DNA of 64,000 nucleotides, from contig DAHUZB010000030.1 of NCBI GenBank assembly GCA_027306785.1, forward strand, positions 1 to 64,000. Direction: 5' to 3'. Position numbers and translations under genes: made by a program. Below, piece after piece: positions 32,520-39,865 of this stretch; position 1 is the stretch's first letter; each line of letters starts with the position of its first letter. The notes beneath the pieces were generated by a model. That model searched no databases. It was not told where the DNA came from and saw only the letters and a program-made list of their open reading frames with translations. This DNA is from Vulcanimicrobiota bacterium (lineage in GTDB: Bacteria; Vulcanimicrobiota; Vulcanimicrobiia; Vulcanimicrobiales; Vulcanimicrobiaceae).

Positions 32520-33235
32520 TCTTGGGATTCCTTCATTCGAACTCGGCCGTTGGTGCGTGTATCGCCCTCGCAATCTTGTGCGGTTGCGGGCAATCCACCT
32601 TTGGAAATGCGCAAAACGCGGGGATCGCACAACCCGCGATCGGGCGCGTGCTTAACGCCGTGTTAAGCTGGCCTTCACCGTCGTCGGTCGACGCGCTCAA
32701 AGGCGCGCGCGTCTTCGAGGGCGGTGCGCGCGTCCGCGCACCCGAGCTCGCGATCGCGCGCGCGGTGCTGCGCACGAACGCGCGCATCACGCCGATCGGC
32801 GCGCTCGAGCTCGCATGCGACACCGTGCGCGCCGCGCGCCGCGCCGCGATTCCGCCCGACTTTCTCGGCGCGACGCTGCTGCAGGAATCGGCGTACGATC
32901 CGCGCGCGATCTCGTCGGCGGGCGCGATCGGCATCGCTCAATTCGAACCCGGTACGGCCGAAGAGTACGGCGTGGACCCGTTCGCTCCGGCCGATGCGAT
33001 CGCAGGCGCGGCGCGAGTCCTCGCGTCGTACGTGCGCGCCTATCGCGATCGCTTCGACGACCCGTACGCCGCGGCTTACAACGCCGGGCCCGGTGCCGTC
33101 GCCTACTACGGCGGTATCCCGCCCTATCCCGAGACGCGCGCGTATATCACGCTCATCTACGAGCGGTGGATGCGTATCGGCTCGTACGAACGCACGGGCG
33201 GAGATCGTCGCGGCGCGCAGAAGCGGTCGGGATGA
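32501..33235 (+). CDS. Lytic transglycosylase (SLT domain)
   Basis: A 244-residue exported protein. The N-terminus has a hydrophobic signal with a cysteine cluster (ALAILCGCG) that could be a lipobox. The SLT domain occupies about residues 110-235: the catalytic glutamate in ATLLQESAYDP (ES motif), SSAGAIGIAQFEPGTA, and AAAYNAGPGAVAYYGGIPPYPETRAYI, the full goose-lysozyme/Slt signature. It cleaves peptidoglycan glycan strands non-hydrolytically in the periplasm. The start is uncertain: TTG 32501 gives the signal but overlaps the divergent gene by 19 bases. The stop overlaps the next lipoprotein start (ATGA). Confidence 0.87.
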   Translation: MPPRKPFLGFLHSNSAVGACIALAILCGCGQSTFGNAQNAGIAQPAIGRVLNAVLSWPSPSSVDALKGARVFEGGARVRAPELAIARAVLRTNARITPIGALELACDTVRAARRAAIPPDFLGATLLQESAYDPRAISSAGAIGIAQFEPGTAEEYGVDPFAPADAIAGAARVLASYVRAYRDRFDDPYAAAYNAGPGAVAYYGGIPPYPETRAYITLIYERWMRIGSYERTGGDRRGAQKRSG

Positions 33236-33714
33236 AGATCAACCGCATCGTGCTTGCAGCCGCCGCCCTCGTCGCGCTCGCCGCGTGCGGCAGCGTTACC
33301 GATTCCGTCACGTTCAAGGCGCCGGCGGGTTTCGCGCCCAAGGCCTCGCTCGGGCCCTTCATGCAAGTCTGGACGACCGCCGACAAACACAGCGCGCTCG
33401 TGCTCGTACAAATGCCGACGGCGATGAAGCTCGACGACATGATTCGGAAATCCAACGTCCGGGACGCGCAGGTCCGTGTGAAGCGCAAGATCACGATCTG
33501 CGGATCGCAGCCCGCGATCTACGCCGAGATGACCGGAACGACCGGCATCGCCGATGTCGGAGCGGAGAAAGGCTCCGTGAATCCGCGCGGCGACGTGGAT
33601 TTCTTGGGGACCAACGTGAACGGACATACCTACATGGCGATGTACGTGCGCGAGTTGAAGGGCGCACCCGATCCCGCCGCCCTCGCAGCCATCCACGACA
33701 TCTGCGCGCGATAG
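33232..33714 (+). CDS. Lipoprotein of unknown function
   Basis: A 160-residue lipoprotein: signal MKINRIVLAAAALVALAAC with the lipid cysteine at 19, then a beta-rich domain with two more cysteines (KITICGSQ and IHDICAR). No family recognised; it resembles small lipoproteins that accompany cell-wall hydrolases only by its location. Translation is coupled to the transglycosylase through an ATGA overlap. The gene ends 82 bases before egtD, and a promoter-like sequence lies in that gap. Confidence 0.72.
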   Translation: MKINRIVLAAAALVALAACGSVTDSVTFKAPAGFAPKASLGPFMQVWTTADKHSALVLVQMPTAMKLDDMIRKSNVRDAQVRVKRKITICGSQPAIYAEMTGTTGIADVGAEKGSVNPRGDVDFLGTNVNGHTYMAMYVRELKGAPDPAALAAIHDICAR

Positions 33715-33736
33715 AATCGCCGCTCGCGCGAAACCG

Positions 33737-33766
33737 ATTGTTACGTTCGCGCGTTCGGGGGTATAA
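33737..33766 (+). promoter_or_regulatory. Candidate sigma-70 promoter of egtD
   Basis: TTGTTA (33737-33742) and TATAAG (33761-33766) are separated by 18 bases, a good sigma-70-type arrangement in a GC-rich gap. A start about 7 bases later would leave a leader of roughly 24 bases carrying the AGGAGG ribosome site (33788-33792) of egtD. Confidence 0.55.
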
Positions 33767-33796
33767 GACGCAGACCGGGTGCCTGCAGGAGGTGTG

Positions 33797-34795
33797 ATGT
33801 TCGAACCGCCCACGACCGTTGAGCCGCGTTTACAGATCGTGGAGCTGCCGCGCACCGGCGCCGAGCATCGCTTTCCCGACGACGTGCGCGCGGGTCTCGC
33901 GTCGCGCCCGAAGACGCTGCCGTCGAAGTATTTCTACGACGATTTGGGATCCGCGCTCTTCGATGCGATCACGCATCTCCCCGAGTATTACCTGACGGAA
34001 GCCGAGACCGAGATCCTACGCGAGTGGGGCTGGGAGATCGTACGGATGCTCGACGGTCCGCTCGAGTTCTTGGAACTCGGGAGCGGGAGCGCGGTGAAGA
34101 CCCGCCTGCTCATCGACGAAGCGCTGCGCGTGCAGCCGACGCTGCGCTACAGTCCGATCGACATCTCGCTCGATGCGCTGCGTTCCTCGTCTAACGCCCT
34201 CATCGAGCGCTTCGGCGGCCTCGGCGTGCGGGCGTACGCGGGCGATTACTTCGCGGTGCTCGCCTCCGATGCGCTACGGTTCGAACATCGCGTGCTCGCG
34301 ATGCTGATGGGCTCCAACATCGGCAACTACTCGCCCGCGGAGGCGCGCGCGCTCATCGCCCTCGTCGGGGCGAAGCTGCGCCCCGGCGACGCGTTGCTCC
34401 TCGGAGCCGACCGCAAGAAGGATCGCGCGACCCTCGAGCTCGCGTACGACGATCCGACCGGCGTCACCGCTTCGTTCGATAAGAATATCCTCGCTCGCAT
34501 CAATCGCGAGCTCGGCGGAACGTTCGATCTACGCGCGTTCGATCACGTGGCGACCTACGATACGGAGCGCGGTTGCGTCGATTCGTTCCTGCGCTCGCGC
34601 TTCGCGCAGCGCGTGCGCGTGGCGGCCCTCGAGCTCGAGCTGTCGTTCGAACCGGGCGAGACGATCCACACCGAGTCGTCGTACAAATTCGACGAACGCG
34701 ATATCGCGCAACTGGCCGCGGCGGGGGGCTTCACGCTCGAGAAGGCGTGGTCCGACGCGCGCAAGCGCTTCGGCGTCTACCTGCTCGTCCGTTAA
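33797..34795 (+). CDS. egtD: L-histidine N-alpha-methyltransferase EgtD
   Basis: A 332-residue SAM-dependent enzyme that trimethylates histidine to hercynine, the first step of ergothioneine synthesis. Landmarks: LPSKYFYDDLGSALFD near the N-terminus (substrate tyrosine), the SAM loop ELGSGSAVKT, GSNIGNY (about residues 172-178, with the substrate asparagine), and ETIHTESSYKF, whose E293 and S295 match the residues that select histidine in mycobacterial EgtD. ATG 33797 is chosen because AGGAGG lies five bases upstream; an in-frame GTG at 33779 precedes that site. No egtB lies in the window. The stop runs four bases into the convergent OpuB-type permease gene. Confidence 0.95.
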   Translation: MFEPPTTVEPRLQIVELPRTGAEHRFPDDVRAGLASRPKTLPSKYFYDDLGSALFDAITHLPEYYLTEAETEILREWGWEIVRMLDGPLEFLELGSGSAVKTRLLIDEALRVQPTLRYSPIDISLDALRSSSNALIERFGGLGVRAYAGDYFAVLASDALRFEHRVLAMLMGSNIGNYSPAEARALIALVGAKLRPGDALLLGADRKKDRATLELAYDDPTGVTASFDKNILARINRELGGTFDLRAFDHVATYDTERGCVDSFLRSRFAQRVRVAALELELSFEPGETIHTESSYKFDERDIAQLAAAGGFTLEKAWSDARKRFGVYLLVR

Positions 34796-35400
34796 CGCAA
34801 CGCGCGTTCGGCGCCGCGCAGCCCGAGATCGACCGCGATCGCGAGCGCGCCCGATGCAACGCTGCCCGCGACGATCTCGTCGCTATGATGCAGCGCGAGT
34901 CCGTTGAAGATCAGGGCGCCGAGGCCGTTCGCTCCCACATACCCCCCGAGCGTCGCAAGCGCGATCATGGCGACCGCCGCGATGCGTAAGCCGCCCACGA
35001 TCACCGGCAGCGCGAGCGGGAGTTCGACGCGGAGCAGCAAGTCGCGCGGCGTCATCCCGATCGCGATCGCGGCCTCGCGTTCGATCGGATCGACCCCGCG
35101 AATCCCCGCGGCGACGTTGCGAACGAGCACGAATTGCGCGTAGGCGACGAGCGCGACGAAGATCGGCAGCGTGCCGAGTCCGAAGAGTTCGACGAGCACG
35201 GCGAGCAACGCGAGGCTCGGGATCGTATAGAGCGCTCCCAGGATGCCGAGGATCAACGTGGAGCCGCGCGCGCTACGCGCCGCGACGACGCCGAGCGGGA
35301 GCGAGATCGCGAACGCGAGCGCGAGCGCCGCGAGCACGAGCTCCAGATGCGCACCGGTGAGCGCGAGCACGTGCGCCCAATGCGTGCCGAGATAGCTCAC
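34792..35400 (-). CDS. OpuB/OsmU-type ABC transporter permease
   Basis: A 202-residue inner-membrane permease with about five to six helices and the MetI-like loop (EAAIAIGMTPRDLLLRVELPLALPVIVGG), typical of glycine betaine/choline/carnitine importers of the OpuB/OsmU class. It is the fourth gene of the operon permease-binding protein-ATPase-permease; GTG 35400 overlaps the ATPase stop. The first permease (37009-37650) is a related but distinct copy, so the channel is probably a heterodimer. It ends four bases inside egtD on the opposite strand. Confidence 0.92.
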   Translation of the reverse strand: MSYLGTHWAHVLALTGAHLELVLAALALAFAISLPLGVVAARSARGSTLILGILGALYTIPSLALLAVLVELFGLGTLPIFVALVAYAQFVLVRNVAAGIRGVDPIEREAAIAIGMTPRDLLLRVELPLALPVIVGGLRIAAVAMIALATLGGYVGANGLGALIFNGLALHHSDEIVAGSVASGALAIAVDLGLRGAERALR

Positions 35401-36137
35401 CGTTCCTCCGCGAAGAGATCGCGCACGAACGGCGTGGCGGGAGCGGAGAGGATCTCATGCGGCGTCGCGCACTGCTCGATCGCGCCGTCACGCAGCACCA
35501 CGATCCGGTCGGCCAGTCGACGCGCCTCGTGCACGTCGTGGGTGACGAAGAGCGTCGTCGTTCCGACGTCGTCGACGATACGCGCGAGTTCGCGCTGCAG
35601 GTCGCGCCGCACGATCGCATCGAGCGCGCCGAAGGGCTCGTCCATCAGCAGGACGCGCGGCTCGGCGGCGAGGGCGCGCGCGACGCCGACGCGCTGCGCC
35701 TCGCCGCCCGAAAGCTCGCGCGGGCGTCGATCGCGATAGCGCGCCGGATCCAGCCTCACGAGCGCGAGCATGTCGTCGACGCGCGCCGCGGTGCGCTCGC
35801 GCTCCCAGCCGAGCAGTTCGGGCACGATGCCGACGTTGCGGGCGACGCTCATGTGCGAGAAGAGGCCTGTCGCCTGGATCGCATAGCCGATCGTTCGCCG
35901 CAGCGCCACCGGATCGAGCGTCGCGATATCGGCGCCGTCGATCGTGATGCGTCCGCCGTCGAGCGGCGTCAGGCGATTGACGGTACGCAGCAGCGTGGTC
36001 TTCCCGCAGCCCGACGCCCCGACGAGCGCGACGAATTCGCCGGGCGCGATCGTGAGGTCGATGCCGCGCAGCGCGTCGCGATCGGCACCGCGGTAGCGCA
36101 CGCGTACCGATTCGAACGCGATCGCGGCGGCGCTCAT
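35397..36137 (-). CDS. OpuB/OsmU-type ABC transporter ATPase
   Basis: A 246-residue nucleotide-binding subunit: Walker A GASGCGKTT (about 39-47), Q-loop YAIQATGLF, signature LSGGEAQR, Walker B VLLMDEPFGALD and H-loop VTHD. The IGYAIQATGLFSHMSVARNVG segment is typical of the ProV/OpuCA group of quaternary-amine importers. It lacks the C-terminal CBS domains that sense ionic strength in OpuA/OpuC-type ATPases, so osmotic gating at the ATPase is unlikely. ATG 36137 and the final GTGA both overlap neighbouring genes. Confidence 0.93.
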   Translation of the reverse strand: MSAAAIAFESVRVRYRGADRDALRGIDLTIAPGEFVALVGASGCGKTTLLRTVNRLTPLDGGRITIDGADIATLDPVALRRTIGYAIQATGLFSHMSVARNVGIVPELLGWERERTAARVDDMLALVRLDPARYRDRRPRELSGGEAQRVGVARALAAEPRVLLMDEPFGALDAIVRRDLQRELARIVDDVGTTTLFVTHDVHEARRLADRIVVLRDGAIEQCATPHEILSAPATPFVRDLFAEER

Positions 36138-37012
36138 CGCGTCGCTTTCAGAAACGCCGATGCCACCTCGCTCGGATCGCGGCCGTCGTCTTCGACCGCA
36201 GCGTTCATCTGCTGCGCGCGCGCGCTCGTGATCGCGGGGGCGATCGCATCGAGCACGCGGGCGATCTTCGGCTCGCGCGCGAGCACCGCGTTGCGCACCA
36301 CCGGCGCAACGTTGTAGGGCGGCCAGAGATGCTTGTCGTCCTCGAGCAGCACCAGATGCGCGTGGGCGATCTCGCCGTCGGTGGTGAAGGCGGTCGCCAC
36401 GTCGGCGCGGCCGTCGAGCAGTGCCTGGTACTTCAGCGCGATGTCGTACGTACGCACGCTCGCGAAGCGAAAACCGCCGTAGCGGCGCTGCAATCCGGGC
36501 AGACCGTCGGGGCGGCTGAGGAACTCGGGGATCGTCGCGAGCCGCAGGTGCGGTGCGGCGACGGAAAGATCGGAGAGCGTGCGCAGGCGGTAGCGCTCGG
36601 CGATCGCGCGGGTGGTGGCGAGGCCCTGCGAATCGTTCATCGGTGACGGCTGCAGCCATGCGAGCGCGTACTCGCGCGCGAAGGCGTCGCGCACGGTACG
36701 GTAGATCTCCGACGGCGACGCGAGCGGCGCGTGATGAAGCACGTCGATGAGCGCGGTACCGGTGTATTCGGGGTAGAGATCGATGCTGCCGCGTCGAAGC
36801 GCCGCGAGCGCGATCTCGGTCGAGCCGAGATTCAGATGCCGCTCGACGCGCATCCCGGCGCCTTCGAGCGCCTGTGCGTAGATCTCCCCGATCACGATCG
36901 ACTCGGTGAAGTTCTTCGAGCCGACGCGGATCGCGGAGGTGCCGCCGGAGCAGCGCGCGAGCGCGGGAGCGGCGGCGAGCAGCGCGAGCGCGCGCGCGCG
37001 GGTGATCGTCAC
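36134..37012 (-). CDS. OpuBC/ProX-like substrate-binding lipoprotein
   Basis: A 292-residue binding protein of the OpuAC-like (glycine betaine/choline/carnitine) family. It has a short signal with a lipobox-like cysteine (APALARC), then IRVGSKNFTESIVIGEIYAQ, GSTEIALAALRRGSIDLYPEYTGTAL, DSQGLATTRAIAERY and YDIALKYQALLDGRADVATAFTTDGEI, all diagnostic. Such proteins bind quaternary amines through aromatic and acidic residues; EgtU-type ergothioneine receptors belong to the same family. GTG 37012 overlaps the stop of the upstream permease. The ligand cannot be assigned by eye, but egtD next door makes hercynine or ergothioneine attractive candidates. Confidence 0.92.
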   Translation of the reverse strand: MTITRARALALLAAAPALARCSGGTSAIRVGSKNFTESIVIGEIYAQALEGAGMRVERHLNLGSTEIALAALRRGSIDLYPEYTGTALIDVLHHAPLASPSEIYRTVRDAFAREYALAWLQPSPMNDSQGLATTRAIAERYRLRTLSDLSVAAPHLRLATIPEFLSRPDGLPGLQRRYGGFRFASVRTYDIALKYQALLDGRADVATAFTTDGEIAHAHLVLLEDDKHLWPPYNVAPVVRNAVLAREPKIARVLDAIAPAITSARAQQMNAAVEDDGRDPSEVASAFLKATR

Positions 37013-37650
37013 GTTACACGTACCTCGAGCGCGCGGACCACGCGCGCAAAGCAGAGTTCCGCCGCGAAGGCCATCGCGGCGACGGTGATGCTCGCGGCGG
37101 CGAGCAGGGCCGGGTCGTTCGTTTGCAGCGCGCGCACGATATCGTCGCCGAGCCCGCCCGCGCCGATGAACGTGGCGAGCGTCGCGCTTGCGATCACCTC
37201 CACGCTCGCCGTGCGAACGCCCGCGAGGGCGACCGGAAGCGCGAGCGGCACCGTCACGCGCGCGAAGCGCTGCCGCGCGTTCATGCCGAGGCCGTCGGCG
37301 GCGTCGAGCACCGCGGCCGGGACGCCGCGGATGCCGAGATCGACGTTGACGACGATCGGGGGAAGCGCAAGCAGCACGAGCGCGACGAGCGCGGGCGCGG
37401 TGCCCACGCCGAGCAGCGGGAGCAGCAAGGTAAGCAGGGCGATGCTCGGAATCGTCCGCCCCACCGCGGCTGCGGCAAGGAGCACGCCGCGCAACCGCGC
37501 GCGCGTGGCCGCCGCGGCGGCGAGCGGCGCGCCGATCGCGATCGCGAGCGCGAGTGCTTGGGCGCAGAGTTCCGCGTGGCGCACCGCGTGCTGGAGAATG
37601 CTCGCCCACATGTTGCGGGAGAGGTTTGGCCATGCACCGCGGAAACTCAT
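37009..37650 (-). CDS. OpuB/OsmU-type ABC transporter permease (first copy)
   Basis: A roughly 213-residue permease with about five helices and a MetI-like coupling loop (DAADGLGMNARQRFARVTVPLALPVALAG). It resembles the 34792-35400 permease in plan but not closely in sequence. It is the first gene of the four-gene importer. ATG 37650 is chosen, which overlaps the divergent ppk start by 19 bases; ATG 37611 would avoid the overlap but shortens the cytoplasmic N-terminus. The two starts leave no ordinary promoter space, so the promoter of each must lie within the other's coding sequence. Confidence 0.88.
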   Translation of the reverse strand: MSFRGAWPNLSRNMWASILQHAVRHAELCAQALALAIAIGAPLAAAAATRARLRGVLLAAAAVGRTIPSIALLTLLLPLLGVGTAPALVALVLLALPPIVVNVDLGIRGVPAAVLDAADGLGMNARQRFARVTVPLALPVALAGVRTASVEVIASATLATFIGAGGLGDDIVRALQTNDPALLAAASITVAAMAFAAELCFARVVRALEVRVT

Positions 37651-39761
37651 CGGTGATGCTCTCGCACGAACGCGCCGGCCGCGCGCCCGCACCCGTCTCG
37701 CTCGACGACTCGTCGCTCTACTTCAGCCGCGAACTTTCGTGGGTGGAGTTCAACGATCGGGTGCTGGAGGAGGCGCTCGACGAGCGCAACCCGCTCTTCG
37801 AACGGCTGAAATTCGTCGCGATCTACGGCACCAATCTCGACGAATTCTTCATGATTCGCGTCGCGGCGATCAAGCAGCAGATCGAGGCGCAGGTGGTGCG
37901 TCGCTCCGAGGACGGCCGTCTGCCGGTCGAGCATCTGGCCGCGATCTCCGAACGTCTGCGCCGCTCGCTCGGACTGCAGATGCGCGTGCTGCGCGACGAT
38001 CTGCTCCCGGCGCTCGAACGGCAGGGCATCCGCATCCGCCGCGTCGCCGATCTCGACGAGGCGACGCAGGCGGCGCTCGAGCGCACCTTCGACGATCGTC
38101 TCTTTCCCGTGCTCACGCCGCTCGCGGTCGACAGCGGGCATCCGTTTCCGTACATCTCGAACCTCTCGCTCTCGCTCGCCGTCGAACTCGAAGAGCCGAC
38201 CGCCGAAGGCGTGGAGCTCCACTTCGCGCGCGTGAAGATTCCGCCGATCCTGCCCCGCTTCGTGCCGATCGGCGATGCGCGGGACGGCGAGCGCGAGTTC
38301 GTGCTGCTCGAAGATCTGATCGCGCACCATCTCGACGGGCTCTTTCCCGGCATGAAGGTGCGCGAAGCCTATCTCTTCCGCGTCACGCGCGACGCCGACC
38401 TCGATCTGCAAGAAGACGAAGCCGACGATCTGCTGCGCGCGATCGAATCCGAACTGCAGCGCCGACGCTTCGGCGAACCGGTGCGTTTGGAGATCGAACG
38501 CGGCATGCCCGAATACATGCGCGATTTTCTGTTGCAGGCGCTCGACCTCACCGAAGTGGACTGCTACGAAGTCGACGGTATCATGGCGCTCTCCGATCTC
38601 TGGCAGATCATCGGTCTGCCCGATTACGAGACGCTGCGCGACGCGCCGTTCATGCCGACGATTCCGCGTAAGCTGCTCGGCAAGAGCGATCTCTTCGCGG
38701 AGATTCGCGAGGGCGATCTGCTGCTGCACCATCCGTACGAATCGTTCGATCCGGTCGTGCAATTCGTCGCACAGGCCGCCGAAGATCCCGACGTGCTCGC
38801 GATCAAAGCGACGCTCTACCGCACCTCCGGCAAGAACTCGCCGATCGTGCGCGCGCTGCTGCAGGCGGCCGAGAACGAGAAGCAGGTCGCGGTGGTCATC
38901 GAGCTCAAGGCGCGTTTCGACGAAGAGAACAACATCGAATGGGCGCGCCGCCTGGAGCGCGCGGGCGTGCACGTGGTCTACGGCTTCCCGGGGCAGAAGG
39001 TGCACGCTAAAACGATGATGGTGGTGCGTCGCGAAGAGGACGGCATTCGCCGGTACATGCACTTCGGAACCGGCAACTACAACGAGAAGACGGCGCGGCT
39101 CTACACGGATTTAAGCCTCTTCACGTGCCGTCCCGAACTCGGCAACGACGTCACGCAGCTCTTCAACGCGCTCACCGGCTTCGCCAAGATCACCGACTAC
39201 GAGGATCTGCTCGTGGCGCCGGTTACGCTGCGCCGCGAGACGCTCGCGCTCATCGAGCGCGAGACCGAGCACGCCCGCGCGGGGCGCCCGGCGGGCATTC
39301 GCGCCAAGCTCAACGCGCTGACCGACGGAGAGATCGTGCGCGCGCTCTATCGTGCCTCGCAGGCGGGCGTCCCGATCGACCTCCTGGTGCGCGGGATGTG
39401 CGTGCTGCGCCCGGGGCTGCCGGGCGTGAGCGAGAGCATCCGCGTGCGCAGCATCGTCGGGCGCTTCCTGGAGCACTCGCGCATCTACGTCTTCGAGAAC
39501 GGCGGCGACCGCGAGCTCTACATCTCGAGCGCCGACTGGATGGGACGCAACCTGGATCGCCGGGTCGAGCTCGGGATCCCGGTGCTCGACCCCGTCCTCG
39601 CCGAGAGCGTGAACGGGCAGATCCTCTCGGTGCTGATGGCCGACAACGTGAAGACCCGCGAACTGCTCCCCGACGGGTCCTACAAACGTCGCGGGCGCGG
39701 CCCCGACGAGATGCCGGTCGATGCCCAGCGCATCTTCCTGACCCAGGCGCAGGCGGTCTGA
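37632..39761 (+). CDS. ppk: Polyphosphate kinase 1
   Basis: A 709-residue PPK1, which reversibly moves the gamma phosphate of ATP to polyphosphate chains. Landmarks are FSRELSWVEFNDRVLEEA (N-terminal domain), IYGTNLDEFFMIRVA, KATLYRTSGKNSPIVRAL, HAKTMMVVRRE, the autophosphorylated histidine in YMHFGTGNYNEKTARLY (H477), and the second conserved histidine in FLEHSRIYVF (H615). The length and all five family blocks are intact. ATG 37632 follows GGGAGAGG by eight bases. Polyphosphate is often linked to stress survival; nothing in the neighbourhood narrows that here. Confidence 0.96.
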   Translation: MHRGNSSVMLSHERAGRAPAPVSLDDSSLYFSRELSWVEFNDRVLEEALDERNPLFERLKFVAIYGTNLDEFFMIRVAAIKQQIEAQVVRRSEDGRLPVEHLAAISERLRRSLGLQMRVLRDDLLPALERQGIRIRRVADLDEATQAALERTFDDRLFPVLTPLAVDSGHPFPYISNLSLSLAVELEEPTAEGVELHFARVKIPPILPRFVPIGDARDGEREFVLLEDLIAHHLDGLFPGMKVREAYLFRVTRDADLDLQEDEADDLLRAIESELQRRRFGEPVRLEIERGMPEYMRDFLLQALDLTEVDCYEVDGIMALSDLWQIIGLPDYETLRDAPFMPTIPRKLLGKSDLFAEIREGDLLLHHPYESFDPVVQFVAQAAEDPDVLAIKATLYRTSGKNSPIVRALLQAAENEKQVAVVIELKARFDEENNIEWARRLERAGVHVVYGFPGQKVHAKTMMVVRREEDGIRRYMHFGTGNYNEKTARLYTDLSLFTCRPELGNDVTQLFNALTGFAKITDYEDLLVAPVTLRRETLALIERETEHARAGRPAGIRAKLNALTDGEIVRALYRASQAGVPIDLLVRGMCVLRPGLPGVSESIRVRSIVGRFLEHSRIYVFENGGDRELYISSADWMGRNLDRRVELGIPVLDPVLAESVNGQILSVLMADNVKTRELLPDGSYKRRGRGPDEMPVDAQRIFLTQAQAV

Positions 39762-39865
39762 GCGGCCCGAGAGATAACGTCGCCTTAAACTTCTAACGCT
39801 ACACTCATGACGTACCTGCGGCAGTCGTCGCGGGACTTTCCATTGCTAACCCATCTGGAGGATGT

